Source of the DNA: Shinella sp. PSBB067
GTDB lineage: Bacteria; Pseudomonadota; Alphaproteobacteria; Rhizobiales; Rhizobiaceae
NCBI RefSeq assembly: GCF_016839145.1
Contig: NZ_CP069303.1
Coordinates: 4,145,001 to 4,209,000, forward strand
Reading direction: 5' to 3'
Length of the DNA stretch: 64,000 nt
Part shown: positions 19,090-27,616 of the stretch, piece by piece
Layout of the letters: the number at the start of each line of letters is the position of its first letter
How positions within the stretch are numbered: position 1 is the stretch's first letter
The notes under the pieces: model-generated
What the model saw: the letters and a program-made list of their open reading frames with translations, nothing else
Told to the model about the DNA's origin: nothing
Databases searched by the model: none
Program-made: the position numbers and the translations under genes

Positions 19090-19563
19090 TCAGCGAACGC
19101 CGGTCGAGCCGAAGCCGCCCGCGCCGCGCGTGGTCTCGCTCGCTTCGCTCGCCTCGCGCACCGCGACCTGCGTCACGGGGGCGATCACCATCTGGGCGAT
19201 GCGCATGCCGCGCTCGATGACGAAGGCCTCCTCGCCGAGATTGACGAGCAGCACCTTCACCTCGCCGCGATAGTCGCTGTCGACGGTGCCGGGCGTGTTG
19301 AGGCAGGTGATGCCGTGCTTGAAGGCAAGGCCGGAGCGCGGCCGGATCTGGCCCTCGCAGCCATGCGGGATCTCGAAGACGAAGCCGGTCGGCACCAGCG
19401 CGCGTTTTCCGGGCGCAAGCGTGAGCGGGCCGTCCGCCGCCACGGCGGCGCGAAGGTCCATGCCGGCGGCGCCTGAAGTCTCGTAGGCGGGTAGCTCGAT
19501 GCCGTCGCCATGGGGCAGGCGGACGAGGGAAAGCATGGGCTGGGAGGGAGTGTGCGCGTTCAT
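19090..19563 (-). CDS. dut: dUTP diphosphatase
   Basis: Dut hydrolyses dUTP to dUMP, keeping uracil out of DNA and feeding thymidylate synthesis. All five trimeric dUTPase motifs are present in the 157-residue protein: AAGMDLRA (I), RPRSGLA (II), [13 protein letters not shown] (III), GMRIAQMVI (IV) and [10 protein letters not shown] (V). In rhizobia dut often follows coaBC, but here coaBC is 6 kb away. The ribosome site before 19563 is weak; a second in-frame ATG lies nine codons in. Confidence 0.95.
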   Translation of the reverse strand: MNAHTPSQPMLSLVRLPHGDGIELPAYETSGAAGMDLRAAVAADGPLTLAPGKRALVPTGFVFEIPHGCEGQIRPRSGLAFKHGITCLNTPGTVDSDYRGEVKVLLVNLGEEAFVIERGMRIAQMVIAPVTQVAVREASEASETTRGAGGFGSTGVR

Positions 19564-19656
19564 GCGCCCATAAGCCGGCGCGCCGCGCGCCTCGTCAATT
19601 GCGCTTTTTCGGCGGAGCCTGTAAAGACCCCGGCAACTCACAGGATATTGCAGAAA

Positions 19657-21237
19657 ATGGCCGAAACCCTTGCCGAGGCGGTCTCCCGCCGCCGCACCTT
19701 CGCGATCATCGCGCACCCGGACGCCGGTAAAACCACCCTTACCGAAAAACTGCTTCTCTTCGGCGGCGCCATCCAGCTCGCCGGCGAGGTGAAGGCGAAG
19801 AAGGACCGCATCCAGACCCGCTCGGACTGGATGAAGATCGAGCGCGAGCGCGGCATCTCGGTCGTGACCTCGGTCATGACCTTCGAATATGACGGCAACG
19901 TCTTCAACATCCTCGACACGCCCGGCCACGAGGACTTCGCGGACGATACCTACCGCACGCTGACGGCGGTGGACGCGGCCGTCATGGTCATCGACGCCGC
20001 CAAGGGCATCGAGCCGCGCACGCTGAAGCTCTTCGAGGTCTGCCGCCTGCGCGACATCCCGATCATCACCTTCGTCAACAAGATGGACCGCGAGAGCCGC
20101 GACCCGTTCGAGATCCTCGACGAGGTGGAGGAGAAGCTGGCGCTCGACACCGCCCCGGTCACCTGGCCGGTCGGCCGCTCGAAGACCTTCTGCGGCTCCT
20201 ATCACCTCGCCGACCGCACCTTCCGCGGCTCGGACACGCAGGTCCAGCCGGTGAAGATGGACGACGCCGCCGAGGTGGCGAAGCACCTGCCGGAAAACGA
20301 GCGGGACGCCTTCATCGAGGAGATGGAGCTTGCCCGCGAGGCCTGCCGCCCGTTCGACCGCGAGGCCTTCCTCGAAGGGCACCTGACGCCGGTCTTCTTC
20401 GGCTCGGCGCTCCGCAATTTCGGCGTGCGCGACCTCATCAACGCGCTCGGCGCCTTCGCGCCGCCGCCGCGCGACCAGGTGGCGGACGTGCGCAAGGTCC
20501 ACGCCTCCGAGGACAGGATGACGGCCTTCGTCTTCAAGATCCAGGCCAACATGGACCCCAATCATCGCGACCGCATCGCCTTTGCCCGCGTCTGCTCCGG
20601 CATGCTGGAGCGCGGCATGAAGGTGCGCCTTGCCCGCACGGGCAAGACCATCGGCCTCTCGGCCCCGCAGTTCTTCTTCGCCTCGCAGCGGCAGCTTGCC
20701 GACACGGCCTATGCCGGCGACGTGGTGGGCATCCCCAACCACGGCACGCTGCGCATCGGCGATACGCTGACGGAAGGCGAGGCGCTGGTCTTCGAGGGCG
20801 TGCCGAACTTCGCGCCGGAAATCCTGCGCCGCGTGCGGCTGGAAGACGCCATGAAGGCCAAGAAGCTGAAGGAAGCGCTCCAGCAGATGGCGGAAGAAGG
20901 CGTCGTGCAGCTCTTCTCGCCGGAGGACGGCTCGCCCGCCATCGTCGGCGTCGTCGGCGCGCTTCAGCTCGACGTGCTGAAGGAGCGGCTTTCGGCGGAA
21001 TACGGCCTGCCGGTCTCCTTCGAGATGTCGCGCTTCTCAGTCTGCCGCTGGATCTCGTCCGACAGCGCGGCGGAGCTCGACAAGTTCGTCACCCAGCGCC
21101 GCGGCGATATCGCCCGCGACCTCGACGGCGACCCGGTGTTCCTGGCGCAGGACGCCTTCTCGCTGCGCTACGAGGCGGAGCGCTATCCGGCGATCAGGAT
21201 GGTCGCCATCAAGGAGTATCACGTCACCAAGGCGTGA
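19657..21237 (+). CDS. prfC: peptide chain release factor 3
   Basis: RF3 is a ribosome-bound GTPase that recycles RF1/RF2 after termination. The 526-residue protein has G1 [15 protein letters not shown] near residue 18, G2 [11 protein letters not shown]3 DTPGHEDF near 88, and G4 NKMD near 141, followed by EF-Tu-like domain 2 and the RF3-specific C-domain. The length matches known RF3 proteins. The ATG at 19657 is taken because the conserved protein begins there; AGGA lies slightly far upstream. It diverges from dut. Confidence 0.95.
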   Translation: MAETLAEAVSRRRTFAIIAHPDAGKTTLTEKLLLFGGAIQLAGEVKAKKDRIQTRSDWMKIERERGISVVTSVMTFEYDGNVFNILDTPGHEDFADDTYRTLTAVDAAVMVIDAAKGIEPRTLKLFEVCRLRDIPIITFVNKMDRESRDPFEILDEVEEKLALDTAPVTWPVGRSKTFCGSYHLADRTFRGSDTQVQPVKMDDAAEVAKHLPENERDAFIEEMELAREACRPFDREAFLEGHLTPVFFGSALRNFGVRDLINALGAFAPPPRDQVADVRKVHASEDRMTAFVFKIQANMDPNHRDRIAFARVCSGMLERGMKVRLARTGKTIGLSAPQFFFASQRQLADTAYAGDVVGIPNHGTLRIGDTLTEGEALVFEGVPNFAPEILRRVRLEDAMKAKKLKEALQQMAEEGVVQLFSPEDGSPAIVGVVGALQLDVLKERLSAEYGLPVSFEMSRFSVCRWISSDSAAELDKFVTQRRGDIARDLDGDPVFLAQDAFSLRYEAERYPAIRMVAIKEYHVTKA

Positions 21238-21249
21238 CGGGCGGGGCAG

Positions 21250-21462
21250 CCCCTCATCCGACCTGCCGGCCACCTTCTCCCCGCAGGCGGGGTCACCATC
21301 GCATGTGGAAGGAAACCGTTGCCGCGTTCCCCTTCTCCCCAGCGGGGAGAAGGTGCCGGCAGGCGGATGAGGGGGATGCCGCCGACGGCAGAAAGAAAAG
21401 GCTCCCTGTGCCACCGCCCTCATCCGATCCTTCGGGCCACCTTGTCCCCGAGGGGAGAAGGG
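21250..21462. repeat. cluster of RIME-like intergenic repeats after prfC
   Basis: Three units of the same module occur here: CCCTCATCCG with CTGCCGGCCACCTTCTCCCC at 21251, its inverted copy GGGGAGAAGGTGCCGGCAGG ending near 21372, and a third direct unit from 21418 with CACCTTGTCCCCGAGGGGAG. The first two could fold into a long hairpin. They match the element at 5556-5651. Confidence 0.75.
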
Positions 21463-21587
21463 AAGAGCGGTAACGTCGAGTTCCATATACAATAGCCCTG
21501 CCACTTGCGTGGAGAGGTTGAGGATGAGGAGGGTCGCTCTCCCTCACTTTCGACGTGACACGCGCCTCCTCATTTGCGAAAACCATC

Positions 21588-21672
21588 CCGAGACAGGGGC
21601 GTCCGCCGGAAGGCGGGCTGAGAAGCACCCTTTGAACCTGAACCGGATCATGCCGGCGGAGGGAGTCGAACG
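21588..21672 (+). promoter_or_regulatory. TPP riboswitch (THI element)
   Basis: The conserved core is read directly: CTGAGA at 21618-21623, ACCCTTTGAACCTGA at 21627-21641, then GGATCATGCCGGCG and GAGGGAGTC closing the P1 side. These are the signature blocks of the thiamine pyrophosphate aptamer. It lies about 50 bases before thiD, so thiD should be turned down when thiamine pyrophosphate is plentiful. Confidence 0.93.
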
Positions 21673-21697
21673 GGCCTCAATTCCGCTGCCCGAAGAC

Positions 21698-21718
21698 CGC
21701 CTTCGCCCCAAGGAGGCG
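21698..21718 (+). promoter_or_regulatory. possible hairpin masking the thiD ribosome-binding site
   Basis: CGCCT (21698-21702) can pair with AGGCG (21714-21718), and the AAGGAGG ribosome site occupies 21710-21716. This is a plausible expression platform acting on translation, as expected for a riboswitch with no terminator T-run. Confidence 0.5.
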
Positions 21719-21720
21719 AA

Positions 21721-22524
21721 ATGGCCATCGCAAACATTCTCTCGATCGCGGGCTCCGACCCGTCGGGCGGGGCCGGCATCCAGGCCGATCTCAAGACCTT
21801 CGCCGCCCGCGGCACCTACGGCATGGCCGTGCTGACCGCGCTGACGGCGCAGAACACGCAGGGCGTCTCCGGCGTGCATCTCGTGCCGCCCGCCTTCGTC
21901 GCGGCGCAGATTGCAGATGTGTTCGGCGATGTCCGTGTCGATGCCGTGAAGATCGGCATGATCGGCTCGGCGGAGATCGCCGGGGCGGTGGCGGATGCGC
22001 TTCTCCCCCATCGCGGCACGCCCGTCGTGCTCGATCCGGTCATGGTCGCCAAGGGCGGGGCGTCCTTGCTGGCCGAGGCGGCCGTCGACTCGCTGATCCG
22101 CCGCCTCCTGCCGCTCGCGACGGTGCTGACGCCGAACCTGCCGGAGGCGGCAGCGCTCCTCGGGGAGCCCGAGGCCGCCGACCGGGCCGCCATGGAAGGG
22201 CAGGCGACGCGCCTGCTTGCGCTCGGCCCGAAAGCGGTGCTGCTGAAGGGCGGGCACCTGCCGGGCGGCGAAAGCCCGGACGTGCTGGCGACGCCGGGCG
22301 GGCTGCGTTGGTACGAGGGCGTGCGGGTGCTGACGCGCAACACCCACGGCACCGGCTGCTCATTGTCGAGTGCCATCGCCGCCGAACTCGGCAAGGGCAG
22401 GCCGCTTGCCGATGCAGTCGCGGCGGCGAAGAGCTTCATCGCCGGCGCGGTGCGGTCTTCGGATGCGCTGTCTGTCGGCGCCGGCCACGGGCCGCTCCAT
22501 CATTTCCATGCGCTCTGGACCTGA
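21721..22524 (+). CDS. thiD: hydroxymethylpyrimidine/phosphomethylpyrimidine kinase
   Basis: ThiD phosphorylates HMP and then HMP-phosphate to give the pyrimidine half of thiamine. The 267-residue ribokinase-fold protein begins with the family motif ILSIAGSDPSGGAGIQADLK and has VLDPVMVAKGG near residue 102 and NTHGTGCSLSSAIAAEL near 206-222, the anion hole and catalytic Asp/Cys region. AAGGAGG ideally precedes the ATG. It is the only thiamine gene here, and the riboswitch leader ties it to thiamine supply. Confidence 0.96.
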   Translation: MAIANILSIAGSDPSGGAGIQADLKTFAARGTYGMAVLTALTAQNTQGVSGVHLVPPAFVAAQIADVFGDVRVDAVKIGMIGSAEIAGAVADALLPHRGTPVVLDPVMVAKGGASLLAEAAVDSLIRRLLPLATVLTPNLPEAAALLGEPEAADRAAMEGQATRLLALGPKAVLLKGGHLPGGESPDVLATPGGLRWYEGVRVLTRNTHGTGCSLSSAIAAELGKGRPLADAVAAAKSFIAGAVRSSDALSVGAGHGPLHHFHALWT

Positions 22525-22527
22525 TCC

Positions 22528-23136
22528 TCAGCGTTCCGCCAGCGCGAGCCTGAGGCCCATCACGCCGAGGGCGGCGGCAAAGCCCCGCTGCGTCCAGGCC
22601 ATGATCCTCGGCCGGCTCAGCACCTGCTCGCGCAGGCCGGCCGCAAGCGCCGCATAGACGGCGAAGACGAGGAAGGTCAGCCCCATGAAGACGCCGCCGA
22701 GCAAGAGCATCCGCGCGGTGGCGCCGGCCGCATTCGCGGGAACGAACTGCGGCAGGAAGGCGAGAAAGAACAGCGAGAGCTTCGGATTGAGGATGTTCGT
22801 GAGAATGGCCTTGCGCACGATGCGCAGGGCCTTTTCCACCGGCTCCGTTCCGGGATCGAGCGTCCCGCTTTCCTTCAGCAGGCTCCAGGCGATGAAGAGC
22901 AGGTAGGCGACGCCGATAGTGCGCAGCACCTCGAAGGCGAGGGCGCTCGCATGCAGCAAGGCGGCAAGGCCGGCGACGCTGGCGAGGATATGCGGCACGA
23001 TGCCGAGCGTGCAGCCGAAGGCGGCGAGAAGGCCGGCGCGCAGGCCGCCGCTGATGCCGAGCGCCAGCGTATAGATCACCCCCGTGCCCGGAAGCAGGAT
23101 GACGACGAGCGAGGTGATCAGGAATTCAACGGTCAT
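22528..23136 (-). CDS. LysE family translocator
   Basis: A 202-residue LysE/RhtB exporter: the N-terminal SLVVILLPGTGVIYTLALGI has the family's P-G site (here PGTG rather than the commoner PGPN), and ILTNILNPKLSLFFLAFLP lies near residue 118. Six hydrophobic segments are likely. The ATG at 23136 is preferred over one four codons upstream because GGAG lies 7 bases before it. It follows the AraC gene on the same strand, suggesting that regulator controls this exporter. Confidence 0.88.
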   Translation of the reverse strand: MTVEFLITSLVVILLPGTGVIYTLALGISGGLRAGLLAAFGCTLGIVPHILASVAGLAALLHASALAFEVLRTIGVAYLLFIAWSLLKESGTLDPGTEPVEKALRIVRKAILTNILNPKLSLFFLAFLPQFVPANAAGATARMLLLGGVFMGLTFLVFAVYAALAAGLREQVLSRPRIMAWTQRGFAAALGVMGLRLALAER

Positions 23137-23212
23137 GACGGGCTCCATGCGGCTTGGGAACGGCAGGAGACACCGGAAGCCGGGTCCCGGTCTTGAACGA
23201 AATTGCGGGCGG

Positions 23213-24013
23213 TCAGGCGCGGGCGGCGCGCAGGGCGCCCGGCGTATAGCCGTAGCGCCGCGTGAAGTTGCGCGTCATGTGGCTCTGGTCGGCAAAGCCC
23301 GCTTCCATGGCCGCCTCGGCAAGCGGCGTGCCGGCGGTGACCAGCCGGCGGGCAAGCTCCGTGCGCCGCTGGAGCTGGTAGGCGTGGGGCGTCAGGCCCG
23401 TGGCGCGGGCAAAATCGCGCACCAGCCGGAAGCGCCCGATGCCGCATCCGGCGGCAAGCGTTTCGAGGCTGACGGCGGCCGCCGGGTCGCTGTCGAGCCT
23501 TTCGCGGGCGCGGGCCACGGCCGGCAGGGCCATGCCGTCGCGCCGCGGCGTCTCCTCCCGCAGGAGCGCGGCGAGCAGCAGGAAAAGCCGCTCTTCCGCC
23601 GCAAGCGGTGCGGCGGCGCGATAGATCAGCGCGGCGAGCGTTGCCGAGACGAGCCCGGCGATCCGCTCGTCCGCCAGCACCGGCGCGTGGAATTCCTCGC
23701 GCGGGCGGCCTTCGAAAATGTCCCGCGCCGCGGCCGCGACGACGGCGGGCTGCATGTAGAGCATGCGCCAGGCGCGCGGCGCATCGCCGATCGGCGCCCC
23801 GTCATGCACCTCGCCGGGATTGACGGTGATCGTGTTGCCGGCGCCGGCCTCGACCATGCCGCGCCCGCTCGCCGATCTCTGCGCGCCCCGCTCGATGACG
23901 CCGACGCCATAGGCGTCATGGCTGTGGCGGGCGAAGGAATGCCGGCTGTCGGCGAAGACGGCCTCGATGCCGGCAATGCTTGTGCTGAAAAGCTGGAAGC
24001 GTCCGGCCGCCAC
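23213..24013 (-). CDS. AraC family transcriptional regulator
   Basis: A 266-residue regulator with an N-terminal AraC-type cupin half (FARHSHDAYGVGVIERG; EVHDGAPIG) for ligand binding and a C-terminal double helix-turn-helix (from about residue 170). The tail AMEAGFADQSHMTRNFTRRY is the recognition helix and AraC signature. This architecture with a LysE exporter immediately downstream is a common pair, the regulator sensing the exported compound. It starts 3 bases after the GFA gene ends. Confidence 0.9.
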   Translation of the reverse strand: MAAGRFQLFSTSIAGIEAVFADSRHSFARHSHDAYGVGVIERGAQRSASGRGMVEAGAGNTITVNPGEVHDGAPIGDAPRAWRMLYMQPAVVAAAARDIFEGRPREEFHAPVLADERIAGLVSATLAALIYRAAAPLAAEERLFLLLAALLREETPRRDGMALPAVARARERLDSDPAAAVSLETLAAGCGIGRFRLVRDFARATGLTPHAYQLQRRTELARRLVTAGTPLAEAAMEAGFADQSHMTRNFTRRYGYTPGALRAARA

Positions 24014-24016
24014 GGC

Positions 24017-24421
24017 TCAGTCCCCCGGCACGCCGGGAAGCGCCGCGGTCCCGCCGACCCAATCCGCGGCGGACCTGCACCAGAACTGCCGTGTCGGCTT
24101 CAGCCCGGCGCGCTGGTTGATGCTTCCCCAGCGGATGCCCCAGGTCTTCGCGTCCTCGCCGGTGCCGGTTGTGAAGAGCGGCGAGCCGCATTCCGGGCAG
24201 AAATATTGCAGCCGCAGGCGGCCGTTCCCGGCGGTCTTGGTGTAGAGCTTCGGCGGGTTGCCGGTGAGCCGCACGGCCGTTTCGGGCACGATGGCGGTAA
24301 CGCGATAGGGCGAGCCGGTCAGCCGCTGGCAATCCGTGCAATGGCAGATCAGGATCTCGCCCGGGTCGATCTCCGCCTCATAGGTCACGAAGCCGCAATG
24401 GCATTGCCCGTCGATCCGCAT
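24017..24421 (-). CDS. GFA family protein (zinc-binding, CENP-V/GFA fold)
   Basis: A 134-residue protein of the glutathione-dependent formaldehyde-activating enzyme family. The zinc cysteines are visible: C7 and C9 (CHC), C26, C28 and C31 (CHCTDC), and C75 and C78 (CPEC). Many members do not act on formaldehyde, so the reaction is open. GGGAGGAAATCC precedes the ATG at 24421. It is the first gene of a GFA-AraC-LysE run. Confidence 0.88.
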   Translation of the reverse strand: MRIDGQCHCGFVTYEAEIDPGEILICHCTDCQRLTGSPYRVTAIVPETAVRLTGNPPKLYTKTAGNGRLRLQYFCPECGSPLFTTGTGEDAKTWGIRWGSINQRAGLKPTRQFWCRSAADWVGGTAALPGVPGD

Positions 24422-24503
24422 GGATTTCCTCCCGCCGCGAGACATCGGCGAAAGGATAGAGGCCTGCCGCCCCGCGTCAATGCGCTTCACTCGTTTACAT
24501 TCG

Positions 24504-24555
24504 TTAACGCATTTTTACCCATTTTCACCGAGAATCCGGCCCATGCCATGGTTAA
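24504..24555. promoter_or_regulatory. candidate CtrA-binding sites between GFA gene and glutaminase gene
   Basis: TTAA, seven bases, TTAC at 24504-24518 is one base from the full CtrA site TTAA-N7-TTAA, and ATGGTTAA at 24548-24555 is the reverse of the second CtrA motif TTAACCAT. They sit in the promoter gap of two divergent genes. Pattern match only. Confidence 0.35.
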
Positions 24556-24609
24556 TGCATCGTGTCCGGCAGCGGGTCGCGCCGGTCCTCTTAGAGCGGG
24601 AATAGCATC

Positions 24610-25431
24610 ATGTGCCGTTGGGCAGCCTATCGCGGAGAGCCGCTTTTTCTCGAGGAACTGGTGTCCTCGCCCGCCCATTCGCTGATCGAGCAATCCCACT
24701 GCGCCACCCGCGCCAAGACGGCCACCAACGGCGACGGCTTCGGCATCGCCTGGTACGGCGACCGCCCGGAGCCCGGCCGCTACCGCGATATCCTGCCTGC
24801 TTGGTCGGATTGCAACCTTCGCAGCATCGCCCGGCAGGTCCGCTCGCCGCTCTTCCTCGCCCATGTGCGCGCCTCGACCGGCGGCGGCACGCGGCGCGAC
24901 AATTGCCATCCCTTCGTCCACGGCATCTGGTCCTTCATGCACAATGGCCAGATCGCCGATTTCGAGCACCTGCGCCGCCCGCTCGAAACCATGCTGGACA
25001 ACGACCTCTACAATGCCCGCACCGGCTCGACGGATTCCGAGCTGCTGTTCCTGCTGGCGCTGCAATTCGGCCTGGAGCGCGATCCGCTCGGCGCCATGGC
25101 CGAGGCCATCGCCTTCGTCGAGCGCCTGGCCGCGCATCTGGAGCGCAAGGTGCTGGTGCGCTTCACGGCGGCCTTTTCCGACGGCAGGCAGCTCTATGCC
25201 GTGCGCTACGCGACGGACTATGCGGCCCCCACGCTCTATGCCGCGCCGATGGGCGAGACGGGCGGCTACTGCCTCGTTTCCGAGCCGCTGAACGACGACA
25301 CGGAAGCCTGGGTGGAAATCCCCGATGGCAGCGCCGTCGTGCTGGGGGAAAACGGGGTGGACGTGCGCATCTTCTCGCCCGCCGGCCGGCCGGCAAGCAC
25401 GATGGATGCGGGGCTCGCCCTCGTCAGCTGA
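24610..25431 (+). CDS. class II glutamine amidotransferase (YafJ-like)
   Basis: A 273-residue stand-alone Ntn-type glutaminase domain. Cys2 (MCRWAAYRGEP) becomes the N-terminal nucleophile after Met removal; NGDGFGIAWYG, FLAHVRAST and FMHNGQIADF are the substrate and oxyanion loops of GATase type 2. No synthase domain is attached, and the partner or acceptor of the ammonia is unknown. It overlaps the 3' end of the converging coaBC by 8 bases. Confidence 0.88.
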   Translation: MCRWAAYRGEPLFLEELVSSPAHSLIEQSHCATRAKTATNGDGFGIAWYGDRPEPGRYRDILPAWSDCNLRSIARQVRSPLFLAHVRASTGGGTRRDNCHPFVHGIWSFMHNGQIADFEHLRRPLETMLDNDLYNARTGSTDSELLFLLALQFGLERDPLGAMAEAIAFVERLAAHLERKVLVRFTAAFSDGRQLYAVRYATDYAAPTLYAAPMGETGGYCLVSEPLNDDTEAWVEIPDGSAVVLGENGVDVRIFSPAGRPASTMDAGLALVS

Positions 25432-26629
25432 GCCGTTCGGCGATCCAGCCGGCAAGGCGCCCGGCGACCTCGTCCTTGGAAAGGTCGGGCCATTCCTCGA
25501 TGCCGGCCGCGGTGATCAGCTTCACGCTGTTGCGCGTGCCGCCCATGATGCCCGTCTCGGGCGAGACGTCGTTGGCGACGATAAGGTCCGCGCCCTTCTT
25601 CCGGAGCTTCACCCTTCCGTTGTTCTCGACATCCTGCGTCTCGGCGGCAAAACCGACGACGACCTTCGGCCGATGTGCGTGGTGGCCGATGGTCTTCAGG
25701 ATATCCGGGTTCTCCGCCAGCATCAGCGGCGGCGGGCCTTCGCCCGGCGTCTTCTTGATCTTCTCGGTATTCTCCGTCGCCACCCGCCAGTCCGCGACGG
25801 CGGCGACCATGACGGCGATATCGGCCGGCAGCGCGCCGAGAACGGCTGCAAGCATCTCCTCCGCCCGCTCGACCCTGATCACCTTCACACCGCGCGGATC
25901 GGGCTGCGTCACGGGGCCGGAAACGAGCGTCACGTCGGCGCCGAGCTTCGCAAGAGCGGCGGCGATGGCGTGGCCCTGCCGGCCGGAGGAGCGGTTGGCG
26001 ATGTAGCGCACCGGGTCGATGGGCTCATGCGTCGGGCCTGATGTGACCACGGCCCTGCGGCCGGCGAGCGGCTTCCCGCCGCCGTCGAGCAGGTCTTCCG
26101 CCGCGGCGACGATTTCCAGCGGCTCGGCCATGCGGCCGAGGCCCGCCTCGCCGCCTTCCGCCATCTCGCCGGCATTGGGGCCGACGAAGGAGAGGCCGTC
26201 ACGGCGCAACGTCTCGACATTGCGGCGCGTGGCGGCATGGGACCACATCTTCGGGTTCATCGCGGGCGCGACGAGGACGGGCCGGTCGGTGGCGAGCAGC
26301 ACGGTCGAGGCGAGGTCGTCGGCAAGGCCGTTCGCCATCTTCGCCATCAGGTCGGCGGTCGCCGGCGCGACGACGATGAGGTCGCAGTCGCGCGCAAGGC
26401 GGATATGGCCGACATCCTGCTCGTCCTCGCGGGAGAAGAGGTCGGTGTAGACATGGCCCGAGGAGAGCGCGCCGACGGCGAGCGGCGTCACGAATTCGCG
26501 CGCGCCCGCCGTCATGACCGGCCGCACCTCCGCCCCGCGTTCGCGCAGGCGCCGAATGAGGTCGAGGCTCTTGTAGGCGGCGATGCCGCCGGAGATGGCG
26601 AGGAGGATGCGTTTTCCTGCAAGCGACAT
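25424..26629 (-). CDS. coaBC: bifunctional phosphopantothenoylcysteine decarboxylase/synthetase
   Basis: CoaBC joins 4'-phosphopantothenate to cysteine with CTP and decarboxylates the product, two steps of coenzyme A synthesis. The 401-residue protein has the flavin CoaC half first (LLAISGGIAAYKSLDLIRRL; APAMNPKMW near residue 122), then the CoaB half from about 190 with TSGPTHEPIDPVRYIANRSSG and the NDVSPETG motif near the end. Its stop lies inside the 3' end of the glutaminase gene on the other strand. Confidence 0.96.
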   Translation of the reverse strand: MSLAGKRILLAISGGIAAYKSLDLIRRLRERGAEVRPVMTAGAREFVTPLAVGALSSGHVYTDLFSREDEQDVGHIRLARDCDLIVVAPATADLMAKMANGLADDLASTVLLATDRPVLVAPAMNPKMWSHAATRRNVETLRRDGLSFVGPNAGEMAEGGEAGLGRMAEPLEIVAAAEDLLDGGGKPLAGRRAVVTSGPTHEPIDPVRYIANRSSGRQGHAIAAALAKLGADVTLVSGPVTQPDPRGVKVIRVERAEEMLAAVLGALPADIAVMVAAVADWRVATENTEKIKKTPGEGPPPLMLAENPDILKTIGHHAHRPKVVVGFAAETQDVENNGRVKLRKKGADLIVANDVSPETGIMGGTRNSVKLITAAGIEEWPDLSKDEVAGRLAGWIAERLS

Positions 26630-26715
26630 GGCGGATCCTCGTGAGGCGCATGGCAGGCCCGAAGGCCGTCAAATCCTCCTATCCCTTTGAAAGCGCTTTT
26701 CCAAGCCGTTTCGGC

Positions 26716-27519
26716 TCAGGCACCTTCGTCGGGAATGTTGAGGACATGGCCGCAGGCCTTGCAGTGCACGGCATCCGCATCGTGGCGGGAAAGGCCGCAT
26801 TGCGGGCAGGGGAAGGTCACCTTGTAGGGCCTGACGATCGCCTGCGCGAGCCGCACGAAGAGCGAGATGCCGATGATCATGGTGACGATGGCGGTGAGCT
26901 TGCCGAGCGTGCCGGGCAGCACGATATCGCCGAAGCCGGTGGTGGTGACGGTCGCCACCGTGAAATAGAGCGCATCGACGAAGCCGGCGAAGCCCTCCGC
27001 GCCGTAGAAGAAGTTGCTGTAGACGAAGCCGGCGACGAGGAAGAGGAAGACGAGGAAATTGGCGCAGGCCTGGATGATGTCCTCCTTGTCGCCGTTGCCC
27101 GTGCGGTACAGCATCAGCGTCACCAGCTTGCTCTGGCTGATCGCCCAGATGCGCAGGACGCGCAGGAACGCGAAATTGTGGAGGTGGCTCGGAACGAGCA
27201 GCGTGCCGAGGATGACGATATCCACCCAGGTCATCGGCCGCAGCAGCCAGTAGCGCAGGTTCGGCGCGATCAGCGCCCGTGCCGAGAGTTCGAAGGCGAT
27301 GATCGCCGCGATGAAATAGTCGACGATGACATAGGCCGGGCCGGTGCGAAGGTAGGGGCCGGCCACGAAGAAGGCGAGGATGGCGATATCGATGAGCAGC
27401 ATCGCCACCTGGAAGCGGATCGCCTCGCGGTCGCGCCCGAAATAGAGCCCGCGCAACTGCCGGCGCAGCCTTTCGATGAAGGGTCGCGGTTCGGTGGCGC
27501 TCAGCGGCTCGTCTGTCAT
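26716..27519 (-). CDS. potassium-channel-like ion transporter with C-terminal zinc ribbon
   Basis: A 267-residue six-helix membrane protein of the voltage-gated channel superfamily. The pore loop is TVATVTTTGFGD (filter 192-198, GFGD replacing the usual GYGD). The S4-like helix FLRVLRIW has only two arginines (R120, R123), so strong voltage sensing is doubtful. A cytosolic zinc ribbon follows the last helix (C238, C241, C253, C256). There is no Shine-Dalgarno at the 27519 ATG. It probably conducts K+; the zinc-ribbon tail may bind metal or another partner. Confidence 0.82.
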   Translation of the reverse strand: MTDEPLSATEPRPFIERLRRQLRGLYFGRDREAIRFQVAMLLIDIAILAFFVAGPYLRTGPAYVIVDYFIAAIIAFELSARALIAPNLRYWLLRPMTWVDIVILGTLLVPSHLHNFAFLRVLRIWAISQSKLVTLMLYRTGNGDKEDIIQACANFLVFLFLVAGFVYSNFFYGAEGFAGFVDALYFTVATVTTTGFGDIVLPGTLGKLTAIVTMIIGISLFVRLAQAIVRPYKVTFPCPQCGLSRHDADAVHCKACGHVLNIPDEGA

Positions 27520-27616
27520 GGAGGAGAGACTAGCGCCGGCCCGGCGCCGGTCAAGCGGCGCGCAATTCCAGCGCAAGTGCGAAGCGGTTTCGCGTCCGCA
27601 ATTGCGCCGGCTTGGA

